From Hyphochytrium catenoides (Eukaryota > Sar > Hyphochytriomycetes > Hyphochytriales > Hyphochytriaceae), in the NCBI GenBank assembly GCA_900088475.1, contig FLMG01000540.1, forward strand, positions 109,248 through 137,541: a stretch of 28,294 bases of DNA, read 5' to 3'. Made by a program: the position numbers and the translations under genes. This document shows positions 1 through 9,700 of the stretch, piece by piece. The notes under the pieces are model-generated. The model was not told the origin of the DNA. It made no database searches and was given only the letters and a program-made list of their open reading frames with translations. Numbering within the stretch: the stretch's first letter is position 1; the number at the start of each line of letters is the position of its first letter.

Positions 1-387
1 CACATTGATGGGGAAATGTGCGTATACGAAGCGCATCTTGTACTTGAAGCCCTTGGTCACACCAGTGATCATGTTCTCAATGTGAGAGCAGACGGTACGG
101 ATGCAAGCGAGCTGCTTCCTGTTGCCGAACCACATGTCAACGACAACTTCGCCGCCCACAACACGCATGTCCTAATCACAGAGTAAGAAAGAACCGATTG
201 AGTTAGTTGAGAAAGAGTCTTGAGACAATCGCTAAGCCATGGAAAGAGCTAGCCTTACCAAGTTAAGGTGCTTGAACTCGCGGTGGAGCTCGCCGCGAGG
301 TCCCTTGACGCAGACATTGCGGGACTTGATGGTGATCTCCACCCCCTCAGGGATCTCGACAGTTCTGTTGGCGAGAATGGTCTTCAT
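1..387 (-). CDS. RPL9: 60S ribosomal protein L9 (uL6), N-terminal half, partial
   Basis: Structural protein of the cytosolic large ribosomal subunit. Exon 1 is 387-259 (43 codons, from an ATG) and exon 2 is 171-1, running off the window edge; the 87-nt intron (258-172) is phase 0 with GT...AG ends. The N-terminus [20 protein letters not shown] and the motifs [36 protein letters not shown] and [14 protein letters not shown] follow eukaryotic L9 closely. About 100 of the usual 190 residues are present; the rest lies to the left. An in-frame TTG-started extension to 426 exists, but the ATG at 387 matches the family's normal start. It is divergently arranged with the tentative gene at 718. The family assignment is near certain. 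Confidence 0.95.
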
Positions 388-717
388 CTTTATGGGTTGG
401 GATGAGTAAGGGCGGGCCTGGGGCACTGAGACTGCCGATGAGATTCTGGCTGAAGCTCTGCTTCATCGCCAACCAGATGATCTCCACCCACTAACTGAAG
501 ACAATGCTCGGCGCCTGCAGCTTTGATAATTGAGTGGCGCTCCCTCCGCCCTGACGTATTATTACGACGATACCATTGTAGTTTGACATCATTCCCTGCG
601 TATTGCTACTGACCTTTGAAGATAATCACAGGCTAGTTACCTAACTCTTCAATTCACGCATTAAACCAGAAATTACAACTACAACGCACAGAAGTGAGTC
701 AGAGCAGATTGTACTCG
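388..717. promoter_or_regulatory. Divergent intergenic region upstream of RPL9
   Basis: This 330-bp stretch separates the RPL9 start codon (minus strand) from the tentative plus-strand mini-gene at 718. By position it should hold the RPL9 promoter and 5' UTR. I see no clear TATA box or repeat in it. The promoter role is inferred from location only. Confidence 0.4.
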
Positions 718-1101
718 ATGGCGAACTGCAATACTGTGGGCATTCAGAGATTGATTATTGGAGGTCCAGCAGAGCTTCGTCCAGCATGCCGGGCAGTTCT
801 TCTTCTGAGGCTTCATAATGATATCTCCTCCTTTCAGACGCGTCTACGTCATTCGTATGGACGTCCGTTTGTATGGTGAGTATGCGCATATCGTATGGTA
901 CGTCATTTCCAATATTCTCCATTAGGTCTTCTCGTTATTAGTAGACCGCTTGATGATGAAGAGTGGTGATGAGTGGACATCACAAGAGGTATGCCGCTTT
1001 TTCAAGCCTTCTGCCCGTTTTGATACTTCCTTGTGGGCTACTGTATATAAACTCCCGGCTAGTGGACGATGAAGTTGACGAACCTTGGCTACTTTGAATA
1101 G
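718..1101 (+). CDS. Tentative 61-residue protein in four small exons
   Basis: Proposed exons are 718-763, 838-875 (only 38 nt), 926-988 and 1063-1101, ending in TAG. The first acceptor follows a strong pyrimidine run (ctcctcctttcag). Phases fit throughout (1, 0, 0), and introns are 74, 50 and 74 nt, typical of this window. The product begins MANCNTVGIQRLIIGD and has a moderately hydrophobic middle (SFVWTSVCMVFSLLVDRL). I do not recognise a family. The model rests on splice signals and phase only; a longer gene with an upstream exon, or a non-coding transcript, is possible. It lies head-to-head with RPL9 and tail-to-tail with the small membrane gene at 1461-1745. Confidence 0.33.
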
Positions 1102-1460
1102 ACAATAATCCTTCACTACTTCGGTCTTCTGCTTTATCGAACGCTCCTAATAGTGGTTTGGGTTGAGCCTGTGCCCGTCGTATGATTTGTTAAAGGTAAC
1201 ACATATGACATAACCTCGTAAGTCGGTACGTTGGTGACTTGAGGCAGCAAATCGGTTCATCAGTGACCGAACTAGAAGAATAAATACTTTGTCAAGCTCG
1301 TCGTGGGTAGTACAGCACCAAAAAACTTCCCCACTAGCTGCTGGGAGCCTTTGCTCCTTCCTGTTCCGCCAACGCCTGAGGTATCGTTGTGCCTTGGCTA
1401 ACAGAACCAGACACTTGGCTTGTCTCGCAGCCTTCATCCTCCTCCTCCCCCTTCCCTCTT
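1102..1460. other. Convergent intergenic stretch, no gene seen
   Basis: This stretch lies between the stop codons of two converging small genes, so it is probably shared 3' UTR. Open frames on both strands here lack homology that I can recognise and overlap one another, so I treat them as chance. Confidence 0.4.
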
Positions 1461-1745
1461 TTATGCGACGGCGGTGTCACAAACATTGTATATTGCTCTC
1501 TTGCCCATCTTCTCACCTGCAAGACCATACATGTTAGCACTCTTCACCATCGCCAGAGTCTACCTACAAGCACCTACCCCGGTGAAAATATGGTCCTGCC
1601 GCATGTGTTCTGGAAGTGGACGACCATTGACCTCAGCCCTGTCAAAGTTCGCGTAGAAGATGCCGTATGTAGCTACTGCGACCCAGCTTACATGAGTCAG
1701 AACGGTGTAAAGACGGTCTTTCTGCTTGGGGTTCCATCGCCCCAT
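1461..1745 (-). CDS. Small single-pass membrane protein, 75 residues, unknown family
   Basis: Exon 1 is 1745-1574 (57 codons plus one base) from an ATG, and exon 2 is 1516-1461, ending TAA. The 57-nt intron has donor GTGCTT and acceptor cttgcag, and phase 1 matches on both sides. The protein starts MGRWNPKQKDRLYTVLTHVS, has one hydrophobic stretch at about residues 14-32 (VLTHVSWVAVATYGIFYANF), then a charged segment RAEVNGRPLPEHMRQDHIF and a basic EKMGKRAIYNV tail. A short charged N-terminus, one membrane helix and a soluble tail suggest a small organelle or ER membrane protein, but I cannot name it. Residue composition is protein-like and the splice solution is unique, which raises confidence that it is real. 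Confidence 0.58.
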
Positions 1746-2808
1746 CTCTTTGTGTTTGCTTAATGAGCGGCAGCTACCGCTAACGACCTTGACTTCAGTT
1801 GAACATCCGCCGTCTATTATGTCTCAGCAGAAAGACTGATTGAGGCTTGATTGCTTGAGGCAGCAAGTTGCGAGCGCGGAGCTCTTTGGGCTTGGATAGC
1901 TAGCTGGAATGAGTCAAACCTGGATCTGCGAGATCGTCCGCTCAGAAGAGAAAAAGATTGGCAAACCTTCTCGACCAGTTCGACACCGATTCTGTAATGT
2001 AGTATCCTCCCGTTGGAGGCTAGGGACACGTCTTCTTGGTGGATGGAATCTGGTGCCAGGTGCCACTCTATTCCTCCCATACAGAGTGGACACAGCCGGT
2101 GTCTGTGATGATTCCCTTTTGATGACGTGAGGACTGCGAGCGAGGGAGGAGTGGTGTGTCTCCTTCAAGAAGTATTATGCTGAGGAGGAGGCTGTTTGTT
2201 ATTGCTTGTAGAGCAATGAAGGTAGTAAAGGAGTTCGTGGTGCTTTAGTGCCACTCATCCCCACCTCATGTACAGTACATCTGGTTGGGGGTGATTTTAG
2301 TCCTGGGGGGTATCTCTAGCCCGCACAACTCTTTCATTTTCTTCCTCATAACTTCATGCGAGTCTGCCAGACTCAAGAAAGAAACTCTGGCAGACTTACC
2401 AGGCCAATGAAGCTCGCTGAAGCTGACACACACATAGTAGGTTCACCCAGCGACCAGGAGAAGTGCTAACCGATGCCGATCTTGCCCTTGCACTCTCTCC
2501 TGACTCTGAGATATCGTTCCGTCAATGACGGCACACCCTTCCAACCATATGTACGTACGTGCCGTGCAAGTGCGGCCCCAGAATGTCATTATTACCATCT
2601 TCGCCACCTCGCTATTCGGGGTAACCCATTTTAGCAAGTGGTCAGGAGTCATGAGCGTGACCGTTCTAGCACATTCTGTGAAAACCGCCCGATATTCGAC
2701 CGGTGTAATGCGCAAGCAATAGTTTACATGACGGCCCCCGTAAATCGTCCAGCGAAGGCCGTGAAGGGATTTGGGGATCTGGTATCTCCGGGAACTGGTA
2801 ACGCCATT
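1746..2808. other. About 1.06 kb without a supportable gene
   Basis: The stretch holds three long but unproven open frames. One is minus-strand, 2080-1817, from an ATG (MGGIEWHLAPDSIHQEDVSL onward, 87 residues). One is plus-strand, 1909-2130, from an ATG over the same DNA. The third is minus-strand, 2715-2443, without an ATG at its head. The 2080-1817 frame looks the most protein-like, but I found no splice partners or family. The middle (2170-2440) has stops in all frames and carries a hairpin. Treat the whole as intergenic unless transcripts show otherwise. Confidence 0.35.
2361..2396. repeat. 11-bp inverted repeat with 14-nt loop
   Basis: AGTCTGCCAGA at 2361-2371 is the exact reverse complement of TCTGGCAGACT at 2386-2396, so RNA from either strand could form an 11-bp stem around a purine-rich loop. 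It sits in non-coding DNA about 410 bp beyond the stop codon of the minus-strand coiled-coil gene. Its function is unknown. Confidence 0.7.
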
Positions 2809-4690
2809 CTAGTCTTCCAGCTCCAGGGCCAGTGCTAACGTGGAACGTTTGCGAGTGTTCTGGCCCCGTACTGAGCTCTTCTTGCTAGCACTGGTCTCCA
2901 CTGTTGAGTGCTGCGCATTGCGGATAGTCGGACGCTCGGATGGCGGTTGATGGACAGCCTTTTTTTGCCTTTTTGCGTGGCGTGGTGCTTTTGCTACTTT
3001 CTCTTGTTCATAGCGGAGGATGGTCTGCTGGGCTAATTGCAAGTCTTGCTTAAGTTTTAGTACCTGGTAGATAGAAGACAATCAGCTGCAGGCACTTTAA
3101 GGGATTCCCATATCACGCGAGCAGATGACCTTTCGCTTAAGGTAATCCTCGCGAGCAGCAGCGGTCTGCTCCGTGGGAGCGGTGAAGGGAAAGAAACTTA
3201 TGTCCGCTACTTTTGAACCCCTTGCTCCCTTCATTAGGTCGGATTCTGGGTTGTCGGCATCCTTGTTGTGAACAGTGGCCCATGGGATATATCAAGAGCC
3301 GTTACTCTCACCACAGAGGTTCTGATAGAACGCTGCTTACCCACCTCTGCTTTTTGCACTCCGTTGCAAGCTGGGGATTGGTTCGTCTTCGCGGTCCGGA
3401 CAACTTCCGCCAAATCTCGTTCCATAGCATCCAGTGCCAGGTATTGGTCTCGAATGGCCTCCTTCAGTTCGTCTGTGAGTGTAGATGCTAAGCCTTAGCA
3501 TAGAGTGACGTACGTGAATGCAGCTTTCATACCACATTCGACAAGCCTTTTCGCAATTGCTGTCTTGTCTTCTGCCATCTCGCGTATTTGGTCCCTTGCA
3601 CTGGCAAGGGACAAGGGTTACTTCTCTTGTATGTGAAGTGCGGCTGCGGAATGGGTTTGTTACACCTAGCTTCAATATCTCTTTGCCTCCTGACTGTTTT
3701 AGCGTACTCGAGACTTATGGCCGCGTACATCTCCCTGGACTCCCGGAGCATTGCCTGATGGTTAGGTAGTTAATGTTAGAGGTCATACTTCATAGTATGT
3801 TGTGTCATTCCTGGCACGGACCTTGATGAGACTGATATCCTCAGATTGAATCTTGGCCAGCTTGCAGGCATTCTCCTTCTCTAGGATCAATTCACCTATA
3901 CGTCGCTCCTGAAGCTGAATGATAAGCTCTGCATCCCTTAAAAATAGGAGTGTTGACTTAGGGGCACAATCTCAGGCCACCATAAAATTTTGGAGACGAT
4001 ACTAGTATAGTATAGCAAAGAGCAAGTAGTCCTTCGGTCAGGTACACCGATAGTACTCTTATCGGGAGTCAGCTCAACACATCATTTTACCTGACTTTGG
4101 CTATAGAGGAGGTTGTTAGGTTGTCAAAATGCTTCAAAAGTGACCATCCCTCTTGGGTAACGGTAGAGGTGCCTTGTAGAGTCTGAGTGCCTTGGTTGGC
4201 AGATCCCTCATCCCGTAAATGGTCCAAAGAATCGCACCTAAGACGGGTTGGAGCAATATAGTAAGATGGAGCATTATAGAAAGCGCGAAGCTACATAGCA
4301 GACCATATATGCTGTCTACCCTTTATACCAGACCGCCATGAAGGAAAAAGCGCTCTCCACTTGCCTGCTGTCCGGTGTACCCTCAAGAGGTGAATCGCCG
4401 CTGTAGTAATTCATGAGTAGGCTCTGCTTTGTCCCTGTTTGACGACTGTCTACGTCTTCTACCGATGAACATTCAGCGCCCTCTTTCTGACCGGCCATTG
4501 CCCTGGGCGCGCAGATATTGAGGTTTCTGCGGACCCCAAAGAAAAGTTCAGACTGGCAAAACACCAACGGATAGCGCTCCTCGAAATTTGCGCGCCACGA
4601 TTTCAGAAGAAGCTCAAATTTGATTTTCGAGGTGATAATACGTAGTGTTTTCGCACACTCTGCTTTCTTTTCATCTTTATCAGATATCCC
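2809..4690 (-). CDS. Coiled-coil protein of unknown family (5' exons unresolved)
   Basis: Eight exons could be phased: 4690-4365, 4237-4091, 3936-3822, 3754-3666, 3600-3533, 3472-3345, 3165-3130 and 3063-2809 (TAG), giving 387 residues of C-terminal sequence. All junctions keep frame. The first intron shown is GC-AG (donor CAG|GCAAGT). The N-terminal part is mixed (LLLKSWRANFEERYPLVF). After a Ser/Thr/Gln-rich linker comes a long heptad-like region: DAELIIQLQERRIGELILEK, then EAIRDQYLALDAMERDLAEV, then VLKLKQDLQLAQQTILRYEQ. The C-terminal 60 residues are Lys/Arg/Ser-rich. No family is recognised; the architecture resembles ciliary or centrosomal coiled-coil proteins. Further 5' exons probably lie in 4691-5110, for instance around an ATG at 4962 (MSRAAKTVLGVLIAD), but I could not fix their junctions. 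Confidence 0.68.
3591..3612. repeat. 9-bp hairpin enclosing a 3' splice site
   Basis: GTCCCTTGC (3591-3599) and GCAAGGGAC (3604-3612) are perfect reverse complements around a 4-nt loop. On the minus strand the acceptor AG of the exon 3600-3533 falls at 3602-3601, inside the loop. Confidence 0.75.
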
Positions 4691-5286
4691 CTGTAAAGCG
4701 AGGGCGTGTCCTTATCTGCTTGAGGTTGCCCTCGCCCTAAGGCCTTATAGAGTGCGAGTTTCGAGGAAGCCCCGAAAACAGAATACTCCAATAATGCATT
4801 AGTAACGTGATCAGAATCCTTCCTCCCAACTCCTTTGGAGAAATATAGAATCTATCCTTATCCTTGCAGTTCCTACAAGCAGAAGAGCGACGACTGTCTA
4901 TTGCCTATCACACTACTATCAGCTATCAGAACCCCCAAAACCGTTTTTGCAGCTCTTGACATAGAATCCAGGGGGCGGACTGGACCTCTCTTGGGATGTA
5001 TTGTCTTTAAAAAGCTTGCAAAATCTTTGGTGCGAAATCTGCAATCCTGATGATGATGGGCTGAATGAGATGATTGCTATGTTTGGATGACCCGAACTAC
5101 GTCCTGACGCCACCTGCCACCGCCCTCACGCTTCCAAGTTATGCAACTGCAGCATCACTTTGAAGACAACCTCTCCCAAGATGTGGACGTGGACTCTATG
5201 ATGGCGAAAAGAGGCGCCTTCACTCGGATAAGGTCTTCAGCCTAGGCACGTGGCTTTCCTCGATCCTTGAGAACCCCGGTGTTCCA
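4691..5286. other. Probable 5' exons of the coiled-coil gene and divergent promoter toward LpxD
   Basis: The minus strand here holds open segments flanked by splice-like sites: an acceptor cttgtag near 4870, and a protein-like frame at about 5060-4920 containing MSRAAKTVLGVLIAD. These are likely the missing N-terminal exons of the minus-strand coiled-coil gene. The part next to 5286 should carry the LpxD promoter. No specific regulatory motif was recognised. Confidence 0.35.
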
Positions 5287-6624
5287 ATGACTTCAGGCAG
5301 GTTACTTTGTGGTTTGAGCAAAGCTATTGTTCTGCGAACTGTGTCCCAAAGGATAGGGTTAGGACAATGTTGGAGGAGACCTCACTTCCCGTCTCACAGC
5401 GATAGAACTCGACAGTTTGTTATGAGGTGGGTGTCTGATTGGATGTTGCTCCTCTGGCTAAAGAACCTCATGAACTACTGCCAGACCACAGGGACTTCAT
5501 GGAAGAGACTGCATCCATTGCCACCCGACGAGCACCATTCATCCGGATGCCATTATACATCCATCAGCAGTTATCGAGGCCAACACTTTCGTAAGTTGCT
5601 AGCGATGATGAGGATGTATTGTGCTAACAGACCTGTAGATCGGTGCAGGAACCACTATCAGTGCCAACTGTACAATCGGAGAGGATGTGGTCATTGCAGA
5701 GGGGTGCCAAATTGGTGAGTGTTAGCTGCGTCTCCGTCCGCTCAATCAGAATTGTAACTCTTCCTTGTAGGGAGTAATGTGACTCTTCAGAATTGTCAAG
5801 TAGGGAGCAACGTTACAATTCACCCAGGAGTCAGAATTGGCCAGGTCGCCAAAATCATCTTCTATAGTGAATCCCTCAAAATAACAGTATACCGCTGCCC
5901 GTAACAGGATGGCTTTGGCTTCATCCTGGCTCAGCACGGCGGTAGTCACGCGAAGAAACCTCAACAGCTCCTGGTCATTATAGAGGATGACGTCGAGATT
6001 GGGTAAGGGCCGGGACGACATATCATCGACGTCAGGATTCAAGAGCTGACCTTCCATCCCCCTGGCAGAGCTAATACCACAATTGACCGAGGCAGCTGGC
6101 GAAACACCATCATTGGAAAGGGATGCAAACTAGATAATTTGGTACGCGCTTGCCTGTCTAGCCTTCATCGTAGAGGGCTGAACGTCATGCTCACGCACTT
6201 ATTATCACCAGATTCAGATTGGACATAACACGCAACTGGGCACGGACTGCGTAATAGCAGCACAGACAGGGATTGCAGGTTGGAAACTCCATAGCTGTAA
6301 CTCTCAAGGCGAAGGGTTTGACGACATTCTTAACCTAGGAAGCGTCACAGTGGGAAATAGAGTATTTATTGGGGGTCAGGTTGGCATAATTCAGCACCTC
6401 CAGATAGGAGATAACGTCCGGATCGCTGCAAAAAGTGGTGTTACTCAGAACTTAGCGCCAGGCCAAGACTATGGTAAGTGTCTTACTATGCCTGCACCTT
6501 TCCTCTTCTAATCGACAGCTGACATGCTGAGTGGTTAGGAGGACACCCGGCGGTACCAATCCGTGACTATCATCGCCAAGTGATTGCGTTGCGAAAGCTA
6601 AGCAAGGGACGGACCACTTTTTAG
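5287..6624 (+). CDS. LPXD: UDP-3-O-acylglucosamine N-acyltransferase (LpxD), eukaryotic, likely mitochondrial
   Basis: The LpxD family transfers a 3-hydroxyacyl chain to the amino group of UDP-3-O-acylglucosamine in the lipid A (lipid X) pathway; the Arabidopsis homologue acts in mitochondria. The exons are 5287-5430, 5492-5590, 5639-5714, 5771-5844, 5908-6002, 6069-6141, 6212-6278, 6339-6473 and 6539-6624, all phase-consistent, giving 282 residues. Left-handed beta-helix hexapeptides run from about residue 64 (STIHPDAIIHPSAVIEANTF). Diagnostic motifs are QDGFGF, EIGANTTIDRGSWR and DNLIQIGHN with the catalytic-type His at about 192. GIAGSVTVGNRVFIGGQVG and YGGHPAVPIRDYHRQ follow the plant enzymes. 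The first 48 residues are rich in Arg, Ser and Leu with no acidic residue before Asp39, like a mitochondrial presequence. The bacterial N-terminal uridine-binding domain is missing, as in plants. Other lipid A genes are not nearby. Confidence 0.9.
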
Positions 6625-6761
6625 TTCAACAGGGCAGGGAACTATTATTATTTTCATGACTCATAAATATTAACGCGGGGAACGCACTTACAAGGTGCGC
6701 CTAAAACAGCAGAGTGCCTACTCAACGGAAGCGATGACTAGGGCACTCGGTTTATTTACAT
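6625..6761. other. Short convergent 3' region
   Basis: Only 137 bp separate the stop codons of LpxD (plus) and the subtilase (minus). Both 3' UTRs and poly(A) sites must share or overlap this space. An A/T-rich part (ctattattattttcatgact) lies at about 6640-6660. Confidence 0.5.
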
Positions 6762-9700
6762 CTAAACGTCCGAGGACTGATAAGGAGCAGGTGGTTGCGC
6801 GCTCTTTGGGATGTGCGAGCGCATTCTATGTTTATAGCCCAAGAAGCAGAGGATTCCGAGTACCACAGCTATGCTCACAGATGCAAGAATAATCATCCAG
6901 AGCTTCCAGCGTGACGGCCCAGATTCATCGAAGCTAGTCATCTGTGGTCCTTCGGCTCCAGCCGTAGCAGAGCAAACTATTGAATATTCCTGTTGACCTC
7001 CAACTTTGATAGAGGCTCCTTTGACGACAACTTGAAATAGTCGCAAGCGGCCTGCGACAAGACTGGGTCTAAGAAACGATAAGGGTGCAACAAGAACTCA
7101 TTTGTTTTGGCGCCTTACCCGGAGAAGTTGGCGGGATGTCCACCATCTCATGATTGTTTACGGAATCTCTCCCGTTAATTGCGCCTACTGGCGTGAAAGT
7201 TTGAAGGACGGCCTGATTGGCATCCACTTCTTCAACCCTCAAGTCAATGTCATTGACAAGAACCTTATCACAGCTTCCAACTGCAGAGCTTGGTGGATCT
7301 ACATCGAAGGAATCGGAACCAGAACAACTGTCTAGATTTCAAGCGAGATGCACTCACCCGTCCACGTAATAACCACTCGAAAGCCGACTCCCGAGGGGTA
7401 GCCGGCCATCAGATACTTCTGGGTGGCCCCGTCAGCAATCTTGGGGGTCATCGTAGCGTTGGGCAGGAAGAAAAGCGCAGTTCCCTCTTTTGGCTTCATC
7501 AAGTTGGCCATATTCACTCGCCCAAAGCCTTGGAAATTATCGCCTTGCGTGGTGGACTTTGTATTTGACTCGATGTTGCTGCAGCTGCCACTGGTTGGGA
7601 GCCGTGGATACCAAGCCTTAAGAGGAATCGTTGAAAAAAGAAGAAACCCCCGCATAAGTGAAGAAGGTACGTCTCTCAATGGTCTCCCATTCTCGGCATA
7701 GCGACCGGTGGCAAGCCATTCTTCTAGGATCGCAGCAAAGCCCGCACAAGCAGGACATGCCATTGAAGTCCCCACAAGCTCACAGACAGCTTCAATCACA
7801 AGAACTCTATTAGGGTTGATTCTAAGGTGCACGGGACGACAGAGTTAGCACCAACCTGCTGTTTCTTGAGGTCGAGGGCCTAGGGCCTGGGACATCGCAG
7901 AAACAATTGCGTATCCTGGACAAGCAATTTCAGGCTTACGCCTGCCGTCAGGCGCCGGCCCTCGAGATGAGAAGAATGCTAGCCCATTCTCATTCACACC
8001 GGGGCAGCCCCTAGAGCCAAACGACTGCTGCCTGTTTATTGACGCCCCAATGGCAAGCAGATTTTTACCGTCCGCAGGGCTCCCGATGAGACCACCCTTG
8101 CAGTTCGGTCGAAGAGGGTTCTGGTAGGAAAAAATGCGGAAATACGAGGTAGAGATGAGAAAGAGGTTACCAATTTCGAGGGCAGAGACTCAGCTCAATC
8201 GAGAGAATTGGGTCCAGACACCCAGGGGAGAGACTGTAGTCCACAGTAGAAGGACTACACTTGTACCTCAGGGTCTGCGGGCTCCAAGGTTCCGTCGCCA
8301 TCGTTGCCGGCAGCGATCAGCACCAAAAGGTTAGGATTGCGGTAGAGGTACTCGTCCATATCAGCAGAGAACTGATTGTACACTGGAGACGCTCCACCCC
8401 AAGAGAATGAGATGATCTTGGCACCTGCCTTCACGTGCGGGCCGAAAAGAGCTGCATGAAAACAGAGGGTTGGCCCACGTGTGGTGCACTCAAACGACAA
8501 AGGAACAATCTATCGTCCGTAAGCTCGTTCATACCGACCTTGCATGTCTTCCGGTGCTGCAAGAGTCACCACTCTTGGGCTTCTAAGAAGCCCAACGTCC
8601 ATGAATGAAAGTTTGGCATTATAGGCCATTCCGGAGCGATTATTGAACTTCAACCCATTGCCTAGCGCGATGCCCGAAACATGAGTGCCATGGCCACATA
8701 TCCCATTGCCTTCGGCTTCGTCAATATAATTGCCTTTTGCACGCAATAAAGAAAGAGTCAGACCATTGTGTTGAGACGATGATAGGAATCTCCAATGAGA
8801 GCATTATCTCAATATGACAGACCTGAAGCTGTCACGTACTGGACAATCTTCCGGGCTGACTTATCCACTCTTTCACGTGGCACTTCGCCGCCTGGCGAAG
8901 GGATGAACTGATCGTGGAGGAAATAGAGTCCCGTATCTGCTATACCAATTACCACCCCGCTGCCCGTAAGATTCTTGGCATAAGCCATATCCAGCCCCAT
9001 CGCTAAGGAAGCATTGCCATCCAAGCGCCGCCTTCTCGATGGGATGTCCAGCTCCTGGGGTTCCTGGCAGACATAGAGTGAGAATAAGGTTACAAAACTG
9101 TAGATAGAGGGGCGGTAGAAGCGGTTCACCGCAGCCATGACATGCAGGTACTACCTTCACATACTCCACAGAACTGACAGCCCTAAGCTTGAAGGCTCTG
9201 ATGGCTGGCTGAACACCCTTCACAAACCCTAGCGACGATAGCTCAGCCAATGCGCTTTGTAGGTATAAGGGGTTCTCTACTTCCGCGGTGTCGATGTAAA
9301 GTTTCTTTCCGCTGGAGGAGATCTGGACTAGGTTCTGCATTCCTAAGTTATTCTCTAGCAAGCTGTTTAGCTGCTTCTGAACTAGCCCTGCATCGTCCCT
9401 GACTGCAGAGTTCAAGCGGATCTCAAGCATACCCTTCCAGCTAGAATCACCAAGGGACCGTATTGTTGCGTCGGACAGCTTGTAGACATCTGGCTTCTCC
9501 GTTACGTAATCTACCTCCTCTCGCGCTGCGATGGCTTGCTTCTGTTCGTCGGAAAGCACAACCTCGAATACAAAGCTAGTTTCTGGAACGTAATGCAAAG
9601 CTCCGACCCCACCCACTTCTTTCGCTAGCCAGAACTGAAAGTCTACGCTATTACTATTCTCCTTCACCTTTACCAGATACGACGCCGGCTGCTTAGCGAG

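Noticed and set aside
3755-3788. Donor at TATGAA|GTATGA for the unknown coiled-coil gene
   Set aside because: It keeps frame but leaves an intron of only 34 nt. The donor AAG|GTCCGT at 3821 gives 67 nt and the same phase.
7331-7357. Acceptor at the first TAG after the subtilase exon 6 donor
   Set aside because: It would make a 26-nt intron. The later acceptor at 7299 gives 59 nt and restores the family motif WTDPPSS.
8873-9154. Read-through of the long subtilase first exon past 9155
   Set aside because: The open frame continues but loses all homology. The GTAGTA donor at 9154 joined to the acceptor at 9064 leads into the RRRR site and catalytic domain in frame.
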